Of a DNA stretch of 51,353 nt, positions 32,855 through 42,021 are shown one piece after another. How positions within the stretch are numbered: the stretch's first letter is position 1; the number at the start of each line of letters is the position of its first letter. The notes under the pieces are model-generated. The model worked only from the letters and a program-made list of their open reading frames with translations, searched no databases and was not told where the DNA came from. This DNA is from Bacteroidaceae bacterium (lineage in GTDB: Bacteria; Bacteroidota; Bacteroidia; Bacteroidales; Bacteroidaceae). The stretch lies in contig JAFSKR010000030.1 of assembly GCA_017448825.1 (NCBI GenBank), positions 1 to 51,353 on the forward strand, read 5' to 3'. Position numbers and translations under genes: made by a program.

Positions 32855-34114
32855 GTGTTATACAATCTTTTTCGCTATTTGGACAGCCTTGACATCCCAG
32901 GTGCGGGAATGTTCAGTTACGTGTCTTTCAGAGCGTTGGCTTCACTTATCTTGTCACTAATTATCTCGATGGTGGCAGGTGAGTACTTCATCAAGTATAT
33001 GCGTCGCAAAAAGCATATCGAAGAGGCGCGCGATGCAGCCATTGACCCCTATGGTGTACAGAAGAAGGGGGTTCCGTCTATGGGCGGTGTCGTGATACTG
33101 GCAGCTGTGCTCTTGCCTGCTCTCTTGATGGGCAAGTTGACCAATGTCTATATGGTGCTGCTCATCATCACAATTGCTTTCTTCGGAGCCATTGGTTTCC
33201 TGGATGACATGATTAAACTGCGGGGCAATAAGGACGGAATGCCGCCTAAACTCAAACTGTTGGCACAGTTTGTCTTTGGCATCGTGATAGGCTTGACGCT
33301 TTGGCTGAGTCCTGATGCAGTGGTGCGTGAGAATGTGGAGCGTGAAATTGGCGAAAAAGTGGAGGTCTATCATAAGAGTGAAGCGCGTAAAAGCACCGTG
33401 ACAACGGTACCTTTTGTCAAGAGTAACAACATTGACTATTACGAGGTGTTCAGTTTTGTGCAAGACGGTAAGACCAAACGTGCCTGTGGGTGGATTCTCT
33501 TTGTGTTGGTTACGACCTTTGTAATCGCTGCTGTCAGCAATGGGGCCAATCTCAACGATGGGATGGACGGAATGTGTGCAGGCAACTCTGCCATTATTGG
33601 TGTGACGTTGGGCATTCTGGCATACGTGAGTGGTCACATCCAGTTTGCCAGTTACTTGAATGTTATGTACATACCAGGCTCTGAGGAAGTTGTCGTATTC
33701 TTGTGTGCATTCATCGGTGCTTTGGTCGGCTTCTTGTGGTACAATGCCTATCCCGCCAAGGTCTTCATGGGCGACACTGGTAGTCTTGCCATCGGCGGTG
33801 TGATTGCCGTCACAGCCGTTATCATCCACAAAGAGCTTCTGCTGCCTATCATGTGTGGCATCTTTTTGATGGAGAGTGTCTCGGTGATGGTGCAGTTGGC
33901 ATACGCTAAACAAGGAAATAAACGAGGGCAGAAGTGGAGGGTCTTTAAGCGTGCTCCTTTCCACGACCACTATCGTCACAAAATGGAGGATGGTGTGCGC
34001 TACCTCATCAAGCGACCCAAAGGTCTGCTGTTCGAATCGATGATAACAACGCGGTTCTGGATTGTTACAATCCTGTTGGCCGCCATAACAATTATAACTT
34101 TGAAAATCAGATGA
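32855..34114 (+). CDS. mraY: Phospho-MurNAc-pentapeptide transferase MraY
   Basis: MraY makes lipid I by moving phospho-MurNAc-pentapeptide to undecaprenyl phosphate. It is a polytopic protein of about ten helices. The family motifs are KKGVPSMGGVVI, FLDDMIKLRGNKDG, GANLNDGMDGMCAGN and MGDTGSLAIGG, with APFHDHYRH near the C-terminus. A soluble insert of about 60 residues (near 155-210) is typical of Bacteroidota MraY. Translation appears to start at GTG 32855 (conserved start LYNLFRYL). It overlaps murD by ATGA. Confidence 0.97.
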   Translation: MLYNLFRYLDSLDIPGAGMFSYVSFRALASLILSLIISMVAGEYFIKYMRRKKHIEEARDAAIDPYGVQKKGVPSMGGVVILAAVLLPALLMGKLTNVYMVLLIITIAFFGAIGFLDDMIKLRGNKDGMPPKLKLLAQFVFGIVIGLTLWLSPDAVVRENVEREIGEKVEVYHKSEARKSTVTTVPFVKSNNIDYYEVFSFVQDGKTKRACGWILFVLVTTFVIAAVSNGANLNDGMDGMCAGNSAIIGVTLGILAYVSGHIQFASYLNVMYIPGSEEVVVFLCAFIGALVGFLWYNAYPAKVFMGDTGSLAIGGVIAVTAVIIHKELLLPIMCGIFLMESVSVMVQLAYAKQGNKRGQKWRVFKRAPFHDHYRHKMEDGVRYLIKRPKGLLFESMITTRFWIVTILLAAITIITLKIR

Positions 34115-35442
34115 AAAGAATCGTTATATTGGGTGCTGGCGAGAGTGGCGCAGGAGCTGCTGTGTTGGCCAAGAAGGAAGGTTTTGATGTGTTTGTCAGT
34201 GACATGTCGAAAATCAAGGATAGGTATAAGAAGTTGCTCAACGACCACGAAATTGTGTGGGAAGAGGAACAGCATACCGAACAGCTTATTCTGAATGCTG
34301 ATGAAGTCATCAAGAGTCCTGGCATCCCTGAGAATGCACCCATGATTGTGAAAATCCGAGAGAAGGGTATTCCCATCATCTCTGAGATAGAATTTGCTGG
34401 CAGATATACTCATGCCAAAATGATTTGTATCACGGGTAGTAATGGCAAGACCACCACGACGTCACTCATCTACCATATCTTGAAAAATGCTGGGTATAAC
34501 GTCGGTTTGGCAGGCAATATAGGCAGCAGTCTGGCTTTGCAGGTGGCAGAGCAGAATTACGACTACTACGTTATAGAACTCTCCAGTTTCCAACTGGACA
34601 ATATGTACGATTTCAAGGCTGATATTGCCGTTTTGATGAACATAACACCCGACCACCTTGACCGTTATGACTTCAAGATGCAGAATTACATCGATTCCAA
34701 AATGCGCATTATCCAAAACCAGACATCAGATGATGCCTTTGTCTTCTGGAATGACGACCCTATCGTGTCTGCAGAACTGAAAAAGTATAACATCAAGGCA
34801 AAGCTCTGTCCCTTCAGTGAATTCAAGAGTGATAGTGTCATTGGATATGTTGATGCTGACGAATATGTGATAGAGGGTCCTACTCCTTTCAACATGGAGC
34901 AGGAGGAGTTGGCGTTGCGTGGTAAGCACAACCTTTACAACTCCCTTGCAGCAGGTATCACTGCTGATTTGGCAGGTGTCGGCAATGACCAAATACGTGA
35001 AGGTTTGAAGACTTTTGAGGGGGTGGAGCATCGTTTGGAAAAGGCGGGAAGAGTTCGTGGGGTGGAGTTCATCAATGATTCTAAAGCGACCAATGTGAAC
35101 GCTTGTTGGTATGCCCTTGACAGTATGCGCACTCCCACTGTCCTTATCCTCGGTGGCAAGGATAAGGGCAACGATTACTCTGAGATATTCGATCTTGTCC
35201 GCGAGAAGTGTATCGGGCTTGTTTTCCTTGGTGTTGATAACTCCAAACTTCATGCGGCGTTTGATGATTTCGGTCTTCCGATTGCCGACGTGAAGAGTAT
35301 GAAGGATTGTGTGGATGAGTGTTTCAAAATGGCAAAACCCGGAAGTACCGTTTTGCTGAGTCCTTGCTGTGCCAGCTTTGACCTTTTCAAGAATATGGAA
35401 GATCGGGGCGAACAGTTTAAGGAATGTGTGAAGTGCTTGTAA
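34111..35442 (+). CDS. murD: UDP-N-acetylmuramoylalanine-D-glutamate ligase
   Basis: MurD adds D-glutamate to UDP-MurNAc-L-Ala. The N-terminus VILGAGESGAGAAVLA is the UDP-binding Rossmann start, GSNGKTTTTSL near residue 108 is the ATP site, and ITPDHLDRYDF and EFINDSKATN are family motifs. Its 443 residues are normal. The start overlaps the mraY stop by 4 bp (ATGA), indicating coupled translation. Confidence 0.97.
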   Translation: MKRIVILGAGESGAGAAVLAKKEGFDVFVSDMSKIKDRYKKLLNDHEIVWEEEQHTEQLILNADEVIKSPGIPENAPMIVKIREKGIPIISEIEFAGRYTHAKMICITGSNGKTTTTSLIYHILKNAGYNVGLAGNIGSSLALQVAEQNYDYYVIELSSFQLDNMYDFKADIAVLMNITPDHLDRYDFKMQNYIDSKMRIIQNQTSDDAFVFWNDDPIVSAELKKYNIKAKLCPFSEFKSDSVIGYVDADEYVIEGPTPFNMEQEELALRGKHNLYNSLAAGITADLAGVGNDQIREGLKTFEGVEHRLEKAGRVRGVEFINDSKATNVNACWYALDSMRTPTVLILGGKDKGNDYSEIFDLVREKCIGLVFLGVDNSKLHAAFDDFGLPIADVKSMKDCVDECFKMAKPGSTVLLSPCCASFDLFKNMEDRGEQFKECVKCL

Positions 35443-35480
35443 CAGAGAATATTAGGACTTGAATTGAAAAATTGTTGGTT

Positions 35481-36815
35481 ATGGGAAAGTTTGTGAAAGA
35501 CCTTTTTGGAGGAAACCTGTTCAAGGGTGATAAAGGTGTGTGGATGATCTATTTTTTCTTGTGTATGATATCGCTGGTGGAAGTGTATAGTGCCTCCAGC
35601 CGATTGACGTTTGAGGGAGGACATCACTGGGGACCAATGGTCAGTCAGGCAGGGTTCTTGGTGTTGGGATTGGTCATTATCTTGTTTGTCCACCGAATTC
35701 CTTGCAAGTGGTTTATGCTCTTTCCTTTCATCCTCTTGCCCGTAGCCATCTTACTGTTGCTTTATACAGCTGTGCTTGGAGGTGGTAGCACCGTGAACGA
35801 CACCCATCGTTGGGTCAGCATCGGATCCATCAGTTTCCAGCCTTCTGAAGTGGCGAAGGCAGCCCTCCTTATGACGGTAGCTGTGGTGCTTGCGAAGACA
35901 CAGACTGAGAAGGAAGAGTTTGTGCGTGGGAAAAAACGTAAGGTGGTTGGTGCCATCAAGGGCAAACGATATTTGGCGTTTGCCATTGTGGGTGGTTCGG
36001 CCGTGGTGATATGTGGACTTATCTTCATGGACAATTTTTCCACCGCTGCCATGCTGTTCTTCGTGGTCATTGTCATGATGTTTATCGGTCATGTGCCCAA
36101 AGACCTTATGTTTAAGGGGCTTGGCACTCTTGCAGGTGTTGGTGCTTTCTTTGCCATGACAGTAATAGCCGTACCCGAAACGACGTGGAAAGAGATACCT
36201 GGTTGCAAACGTGTGGTCACCATGAAACACCGCGTGGAACGAAAACTTGGAATCGGTGAAGAGTTGGCACAAAAGAAGACTAACAAGACCGACACGCAAA
36301 TTTTGCTTGATGATGAGAACTCGCAGACCACCTATGCTTCCATCGCCATCGCCAACTCTGATGTCATCGGTATGGGACCTGGCAATTCTATCCAACGCGA
36401 CTTTCTTCAGCACGCTGAGTCCGATTTCATCTATGCCATCATCGTTGAAGAACTCGGTATAGGTGGTGCGTTTTTCGTTGCTTTCCTTTACCTCGTTCTG
36501 CTGATTCGTGTGGGACGTATTGCTCAACGATGCCCAAGTTTCTTCCCGGCCTATTTGGTGCTTGGCTTTGGTATCATGATGGTGCTGCAGGCTTTTGTCA
36601 ACATGAGTGTGGCGGTGGGGCTTTTTCCTGTCACAGGACAGACCCTTCCTCTTATCAGTAAGGGTGGCACTTCCATCCTTATCACCAGTTTCTACATCGG
36701 TGTTATCCTCAGTGTCAGCCGCTATGCAGAAAAGAAGGAACAGAAAGCGCCACTCGTCGAAGCGGCTCCCAATGGGGAAACCAGTGAGTATTATACTGAC
36801 GGTGCTATGGCGTAA
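35481..36815 (+). CDS. ftsW: Septal peptidoglycan glycosyltransferase FtsW
   Basis: FtsW is a SEDS-family glycan polymerase that works with the class B PBP encoded upstream. Its multiple helices include motifs such as GGSTVNDTHRWVSIGSISFQ (which contains the usual R.I.LG..SFQPSE equivalent), AHAESDF-like QHAESDFIYAIIVEELG and GLFPVTGQTLPLISKGGTS. I chose the ATG at 35481; earlier in-frame TTG codons (35472, 35475) add little. The length is 444 residues. A cytoplasmic, Lys-rich loop near 230-270 is longer than in E. coli. A 172-nt gap with a promoter follows before murG. Confidence 0.95.
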   Translation: MGKFVKDLFGGNLFKGDKGVWMIYFFLCMISLVEVYSASSRLTFEGGHHWGPMVSQAGFLVLGLVIILFVHRIPCKWFMLFPFILLPVAILLLLYTAVLGGGSTVNDTHRWVSIGSISFQPSEVAKAALLMTVAVVLAKTQTEKEEFVRGKKRKVVGAIKGKRYLAFAIVGGSAVVICGLIFMDNFSTAAMLFFVVIVMMFIGHVPKDLMFKGLGTLAGVGAFFAMTVIAVPETTWKEIPGCKRVVTMKHRVERKLGIGEELAQKKTNKTDTQILLDDENSQTTYASIAIANSDVIGMGPGNSIQRDFLQHAESDFIYAIIVEELGIGGAFFVAFLYLVLLIRVGRIAQRCPSFFPAYLVLGFGIMMVLQAFVNMSVAVGLFPVTGQTLPLISKGGTSILITSFYIGVILSVSRYAEKKEQKAPLVEAAPNGETSEYYTDGAMA

Positions 36816-36918
36816 GGCTATTGCCTTTTGAAGGCATCCCCTTTTGCCCTTCATGGTGTCAAAAGGAATAGATGTGTGCGTTTTTTGTGGCGTAAATGTT
36901 GATTTGTGGAGATTTGTT

Positions 36919-36949
36919 ATTGTGCATCCGCGATTTTTTTGTACCTTTG
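36919..36949 (+). promoter_or_regulatory. Internal dcw promoter before murG
   Basis: ATTG (36919-36922), 19 nt, then TACCTTTG (36942-36949) matches the Bacteroidota promoter pattern. It lies 38 nt before the murG ATG in the 172-nt gap after ftsW. Confidence 0.75.
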
Positions 36950-36987
36950 TCCATTCATAAAGCATATCAAGATAAAAGTTTGCAGAA

Positions 36988-38112
36988 ATGGAAGAAAACA
37001 GGCCTTTGAGAGTGATGGTGAGCGGTGGTGGAACAGGTGGACATATTTTCCCGGCCGTATCTATCGCGAATGCTATCAGGAAGCAACATCCTGAGGCGGA
37101 AATCCTGTTTGTGGGTGCACTGGGTCGGATGGAGATGCAACGTGTTCCAGCTGCTGGTTACAAGATTGAAGGGTTGCCTGTGAGAGGGCTGGTACGTCCG
37201 CTGTGGAGTCTGAAGAATATCGGTGTGATGCTGGACTTTCTGAAGAGTAAGCAGATGGTGAAGAAACTCATCCGCTCGTTCAAACCACAAGTTGTGGTGG
37301 GCGTGGGTGGCTATGCGTCGGCTCCGACACTGAATGCTGCCTATTCGTTGGGCATCCCATGCCTGATACAGGAACAAAACTCGTATGCCGGTGTGACGAA
37401 CAAGTCGTTGGCGAAGAAAGCGCAGAAAGTGTGTGTGGCATATAGTGGTATGGAACGGTTCTTCCCGGCAGAGAAGATAATCATGACAGGAAATCCTGTT
37501 CGTCAGAACTTGCTGGATACAACTATTACAAAGGAAGAAGCTCGGCAAAGTTTCGGATTGGAGGCGAATAAACGGACAGTGCTCATCATCGGTGGCAGTC
37601 TTGGAGCAAGGACGATGAACGAGAGTGTGATGTCACATCTGGAGGATATTCGCCGCTGTGAGGATGTGCAGTTCATCTGGCAGACAGGCAAGTATTATAG
37701 CGAGAGTATCTCAGAGGCATTGTGTGAGGTGGAGGAAGTGCCTAATTTGAAAGTGATGGACTTCATTAGTAGTATGGATAATGCCTATGCAGCAGCCGAT
37801 GTGGTGGTGAGCCGTGCGGGTGCCAGTTCCATCTCGGAGTTGTGTCTGTTAGGTAAGCCATGTATCTTGGTTCCATCGCCCAATGTGGCAGAAGACCATC
37901 AGACGAAGAATGCGTTGGCGCTTTCGACGAAGGATGCTGCCATTTTTGTGGCAGACAAGGATGCCAAAGAACAACTTGTTGGCATGGCACTGGAGGTTGT
38001 TAGAGATGATGCCAAATTAGCATCGTTGAGCAAAAACGTAAAGCAGTTGGCTTTCCAAAACTCAGCGGATGTGATAGCGGAGGAAGTCTATAAGTTAGCA
38101 AAGAAAAATTGA
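36988..38112 (+). CDS. murG: UDP-N-acetylglucosamine--N-acetylmuramyl-(pentapeptide) pyrophosphoryl-undecaprenol transferase
   Basis: MurG adds GlcNAc to lipid I, giving lipid II, on the inner face of the membrane. The glycine-rich acceptor-side motif SGGGTGGHIFPA is at residues 11-22, with VGVGGYASAPTLNAA and QEQNSYAGVTNK. The donor-side motif VVSRAGASSISELCLLGKPC and VPSPNVAEDHQ are near the C-terminal third. Its 374 residues are normal length. A promoter lies directly upstream, so murG-murC-ftsQ-ftsA-ftsZ can be transcribed apart from the first half of the cluster. Confidence 0.97.
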   Translation: MEENRPLRVMVSGGGTGGHIFPAVSIANAIRKQHPEAEILFVGALGRMEMQRVPAAGYKIEGLPVRGLVRPLWSLKNIGVMLDFLKSKQMVKKLIRSFKPQVVVGVGGYASAPTLNAAYSLGIPCLIQEQNSYAGVTNKSLAKKAQKVCVAYSGMERFFPAEKIIMTGNPVRQNLLDTTITKEEARQSFGLEANKRTVLIIGGSLGARTMNESVMSHLEDIRRCEDVQFIWQTGKYYSESISEALCEVEEVPNLKVMDFISSMDNAYAAADVVVSRAGASSISELCLLGKPCILVPSPNVAEDHQTKNALALSTKDAAIFVADKDAKEQLVGMALEVVRDDAKLASLSKNVKQLAFQNSADVIAEEVYKLAKKN

Positions 38113-38165
38113 ACGGTGAAAAAAGATTGGACGCGGAAATTTGAAGGAATGAAAATTTGATAAAG

Positions 38166-39536
38166 ATGGAGAGACAGGATATCAAATCGGTGTATTTTGT
38201 AGGTGCTGGTGGTATTGGCATGAGTGCGTTAGTGCGTTACTTTTTGACCCAAGGCTACTATGTGGGAGGGTATGATAAGACCCCGAGTGAATTGACGGAA
38301 CGGTTGATAGCGGAGGGGGCAAAGATACACTATGAGGAAAATGTGGAGGCGATAGATGCCTGCTTCAAGCAGAAAGAGAGCACGTTGGTGGTCTATACGC
38401 CAGCTATCCCTGCTGAACATAGAGAATTGGTCTATTTTCAGGAGAATGGCTTTGAGATACAAAAACGGGCGCAGGTATTAGGATTTTTGACACAGTCGCA
38501 TAAGGGACTCTGTGTGGCGGGAACCCACGGCAAGACCACGACTTCGACAATGGCTGCTCACTTGTTGCATCAGAGTCAAGTGGACTGCAACGCTTTCTTG
38601 GGTGGTATTTCGAAAAACTATGGAACGAATTACATCTTGTCGGATAGCAATTATGTGGTCATCGAAGCAGACGAGTTCGATCGCTCTTTTCATTGGCTGC
38701 GACCCTATATGACGGTCATCACGGCAACCGATCCCGACCATCTGGACATCTATGGAACGAAAGAGGCGTATCTGGAGAGTTTCCGTCATTATACGACGCT
38801 TATCCAGAAAGGTGGTGCACTCATCATCCATAGGGGGTTGGAGATGAACCCCGACGTGCAGGAGGGAGTAAAGGTGTATGACTATGCACGGACGGAAGGC
38901 GACTTCCATGCAGAGAACATTCGTATCGGTGGAGGTGAAATCGTGTTTGACTTTGTGCATCCGAAGGGAGTGGTGAAGGACATCCAGTTGGGTGTTCCTG
39001 TGAGCATAAACATAGAAAATGGCATCGCGGCTATGGCTCTTGCCATCTTGAATGGAGTGAGTGAGGACGAACTGCGAGAAGGAATGAGAAGTTTTAAGGG
39101 CGTTGACCGTCGTTTTGACTTCAAGGTGAAGACAAACAAGATGGTGTTCCTCAGTGACTATGCACACCATCCGAATGAGATAGAACAAAGCGTGAAGTCA
39201 GTGAGGGAACTTTATCAAGACAAAAAGATTGCAGCGATATTCCAGCCCCATCTCTACACACGCACACGTGATTTTTACAAGGAGTTTGCATCTGCTCTTT
39301 CGCTGTTGGATGCAGTATATTTGTGTGACATCTATCCTGCGAGAGAGTTGCCGATACCAGGCGTGACCAGCCAACTTATCTATGATAACTTACGCGAGGG
39401 CATTGAGAAATACCTTATTCACAAAGAGGACATCATGGATGTAGTAAGGAAACGCGATTTTGATGTATTGATGTCGTTGGGTGCTGGAGATATAGAGAAT
39501 TATGTACCAGAAATAGAGAAAGAATTGAAGAACTGA
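38166..39536 (+). CDS. murC: UDP-N-acetylmuramate--L-alanine ligase
   Basis: MurC joins L-Ala to UDP-MurNAc. The N-terminus VYFVGAGGIGMSALVRYFL is the nucleotide-binding start, GTHGKTTTSTMAAHLL (about residue 119) the ATP site, and FLSDYAHHPNEI and FQPHLYTRTRDF are MurC motifs. I chose the ATG at 38166; a TTG three codons earlier is less likely. The length is 456 residues. The 53 nt between murG and murC are AT-rich and show no element. Confidence 0.97.
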   Translation: MERQDIKSVYFVGAGGIGMSALVRYFLTQGYYVGGYDKTPSELTERLIAEGAKIHYEENVEAIDACFKQKESTLVVYTPAIPAEHRELVYFQENGFEIQKRAQVLGFLTQSHKGLCVAGTHGKTTTSTMAAHLLHQSQVDCNAFLGGISKNYGTNYILSDSNYVVIEADEFDRSFHWLRPYMTVITATDPDHLDIYGTKEAYLESFRHYTTLIQKGGALIIHRGLEMNPDVQEGVKVYDYARTEGDFHAENIRIGGGEIVFDFVHPKGVVKDIQLGVPVSINIENGIAAMALAILNGVSEDELREGMRSFKGVDRRFDFKVKTNKMVFLSDYAHHPNEIEQSVKSVRELYQDKKIAAIFQPHLYTRTRDFYKEFASALSLLDAVYLCDIYPARELPIPGVTSQLIYDNLREGIEKYLIHKEDIMDVVRKRDFDVLMSLGAGDIENYVPEIEKELKN

Positions 39537-39593
39537 AAATAAAAAGGTTGAGAATTGAGGGGATGAGAATTTGAACAATTAAAAGCAGGAAAG

Positions 39594-40361
39594 ATGAAAG
39601 TGGGAAAAATAGTTAAGGTGACGTTGGTGTCGCTGCTCTTGGTCGGGTTGGTGGCATACGTAGGTTACTCTGTGCTGTTCTTATCAGGCCCTGATGAGGA
39701 TGAAAAGTGTGAAGCGGTGGAGTTGGTGCTGAATCAAGATATACAGTCAGTTTTTGTGGATGAGAAAGAAGTGGAGGAGTTGTTGAAAAACGTCCATCTC
39801 TATCCGAAGGGTATGTTGATGAAAGATGTGAATACCAAGAAGATAGAGGAAGCTATTAGTGGCAATGAGTTTGTGTCGAAAGTAGAGTGCTACAAATCGG
39901 CAAACGGGAAACTTTGTATCGAGGTGGAACAACGGGTTCCTGTCATCTTTGTGGCACCTGACGGACAAAGTGGGTATTTTGTGGATGCACAGGGTAAGAT
40001 GATTCCCGATAGAAACTACGTGATGAATTTGGTGACAGCCTCGGGCAATATCGATGAGAAATATGCTTGTACGCAGTTGGCCGAGTTTGGGCAGTTTTTG
40101 CAGACAGATGCCTTTTGGAACAGCCAGATAGAACAGATATATGTACAGAAAAATCGAAAGGGCGAACGAGTGGTGGAGATAGTACCGCGTGTGGGCAACA
40201 ATATCGTGTATCTCGGAACAATGGATGACTATCAGAAGAAACTTCGTAAGTTAAAGGTCTTCTACGAGAAAGCTGTCGGCACGGTGGGTTGGAACAAGTA
40301 TGCAAGGGTAAACCTTGAATATGACAACCAAATTATTTGTACCAAAAAGAAGAAAAATTAA
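39594..40361 (+). CDS. ftsQ: Cell division protein FtsQ-like
   Basis: A 255-residue bitopic protein with one N-terminal transmembrane helix (VTLVSLLLVGLVAYVGYSVL, about 9-28) and a periplasmic POTRA-like domain (NKKIEEAISGNEFVSKVECY region, given here as KIEEAISGNEFVSKVECY). A beta domain follows, with VEQRVPVIFV and GYFVDAQGKMIPDR, as seen in Bacteroidota FtsQ. FtsQ recruits FtsL/FtsB to the septum. It lies between murC and ftsA (12-nt gap to ftsA), the standard order. Sequence identity to well-known FtsQ is low, so position is part of the evidence. Confidence 0.88.
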   Translation: MKVGKIVKVTLVSLLLVGLVAYVGYSVLFLSGPDEDEKCEAVELVLNQDIQSVFVDEKEVEELLKNVHLYPKGMLMKDVNTKKIEEAISGNEFVSKVECYKSANGKLCIEVEQRVPVIFVAPDGQSGYFVDAQGKMIPDRNYVMNLVTASGNIDEKYACTQLAEFGQFLQTDAFWNSQIEQIYVQKNRKGERVVEIVPRVGNNIVYLGTMDDYQKKLRKLKVFYEKAVGTVGWNKYARVNLEYDNQIICTKKKKN

Positions 40362-40373
40362 AACAGACAAGAT

Positions 40374-42002
40374 ATGAACATTTCGGACAAGGATTTTATT
40401 GTAGCGATAGAACTTGGCTCGTCCAAGATTATGGGTGTCGCTGGTAAGAAGAAAGATGGAACGATGCAGGTTCTTGCATACGCAGAGGAAAAGACTGCGG
40501 GGTGTGTGAAACGTGGCGTTGTCTATAATATAGAGAAGACCTATCAGAGTGTGAACAACATCATTGCAAAATTGGAGTCGGTGCTCAAGACGAAAATAAT
40601 GCGTGCATACGTGGGCTTGGGTGGTCAGTCGGTACGCTCCTATAAGTGTATCATTAAGCGTAACCTTTTGACTCAGAGCTATATCACGAATGAAGCTATA
40701 GATGCTATCCGTCAGGAGAGTTACGAGATACCGTTCAGCGACTACGAGGTGCTGGAGAACTATCCGCAGGAGTTCGTCGTGGATTCCAGTAGTATTGCTG
40801 ACCCTGTGGGCGTGATGGGAACGAATATCGAAGGTGAGTTTTTGGATGTCATTGCCAAGCATAATCTTCGTTCCAATATCGAGACGGTCTTTGCTAATAC
40901 GAACGTAGATATCGTAGAAGAACTCATCTCTCCACTCCAGTTGGCGAACAATGTGCTGACCGATGCCGAGAAACGTTCGGGTTGTGCGTTGGTGGATCTC
41001 GGTGCTGATACGACAACGTTAGTGGTGTATAAGAACAATATCGTCCGTTACCTCGTCACCATCCCACTGGGATGCAACAACATTAACAAGGACTTATCGA
41101 CTCTCCCCATTGATGAAGCAGAGACAGAGACCATCAAGTTGAAGTATGGTGATGCGTGTCAAGATACAGATGCTGCGGAAGAGGGTGATTCACAGATGTA
41201 CACCACAACGGACGGGCGTCAGATAGATGTGTCACTTATCAAAAACGTTATTGAAGCCCGTATGGGTGAGATTATCGCTAATGTGAGCACACAAATCGTG
41301 AACTCCAACTATAGTGGGAAATTGTTGGCGGGGTTGGTGTTGACGGGCGGTGGCAGTAATATGAAGAACATTGTCAAGGCGTTTATCAATAGCACCAAGA
41401 TTGACAAGGTGCGCATCGCCAAGAATGTTAACCAGATGGTGGTGAAGACTTCCAATGCGTCGAGCATGACGCTTGACAATGTCCAAAATACCACGATTCT
41501 CTCGTTGTTGCTGGCTGGTACAGTGTCTTGCGGTGGTGATGCCTTCGATGGTACTCTCGATATGTTTGGTCAGCAGCAGAAGGATGAAGAACGTCGTAAG
41601 CGTCAAGAAGAAGCAGAGGCCGCTGCCAAGGCAGAGGAACAGGATGCCATCACGTTTGATGCGGTGAAAGCTGATATCCGTTCAGCCTTTGATAAGGTGC
41701 AGAAGCAGATTGTCGAGCTGGACAAGTATGGTCGTGATAAGAAGGTTCGCCAGAAGGCCAAGGACATGTCTCTGAACATCTTGGATGAAGCGATAGGTGA
41801 GAAGTATGAAAATGCGGCCAAGGCTTTGGAGGGCAAGGACAAGTTCAGACAGAGCCTCAAGGAGGGTGCTGACTTGGCAGAGATGCTCAAGAAAGCGGTG
41901 GATGACCTGACGGATATGGTCAATAAGGTGAACAAGGAAAATAGTGCATGGGGACGCTTCACGAAGGCACTCTCCGACATTGTAAACGAAGATAATAACT
42001 AA
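40374..42002 (+). CDS. ftsA: Cell division protein FtsA with long C-terminal extension
   Basis: FtsA is the actin-like protein that links FtsZ to the membrane. The actin-fold core (about residues 1-390) contains VAIELGSSKIMGVAG, CALVDLGADTTTLVVYKNN and GLVLTGGGSNMKNI. From about residue 394 comes an added 150-residue part: a charged Glu/Lys/Ala-rich coiled coil (DEERRKRQEEAEAAAKAEEQ), a helical segment, and a final helix NSAWGRFTKALSDIV. That final helix could be the amphipathic membrane-targeting helix. FtsA is usually 420-480 residues, so 542 is long. It is 19 nt before ftsZ. Confidence 0.94.
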   Translation: MNISDKDFIVAIELGSSKIMGVAGKKKDGTMQVLAYAEEKTAGCVKRGVVYNIEKTYQSVNNIIAKLESVLKTKIMRAYVGLGGQSVRSYKCIIKRNLLTQSYITNEAIDAIRQESYEIPFSDYEVLENYPQEFVVDSSSIADPVGVMGTNIEGEFLDVIAKHNLRSNIETVFANTNVDIVEELISPLQLANNVLTDAEKRSGCALVDLGADTTTLVVYKNNIVRYLVTIPLGCNNINKDLSTLPIDEAETETIKLKYGDACQDTDAAEEGDSQMYTTTDGRQIDVSLIKNVIEARMGEIIANVSTQIVNSNYSGKLLAGLVLTGGGSNMKNIVKAFINSTKIDKVRIAKNVNQMVVKTSNASSMTLDNVQNTTILSLLLAGTVSCGGDAFDGTLDMFGQQQKDEERRKRQEEAEAAAKAEEQDAITFDAVKADIRSAFDKVQKQIVELDKYGRDKKVRQKAKDMSLNILDEAIGEKYENAAKALEGKDKFRQSLKEGADLAEMLKKAVDDLTDMVNKVNKENSAWGRFTKALSDIVNEDNN

Positions 42003-42021
42003 GCATAAAATAGAATAAGAT

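Noticed and set aside
35751-36965. 404-codon open frame on the minus strand
   Set aside because: Antisense to ftsW; the product is His/Lys/Thr-rich and lacks any domain.
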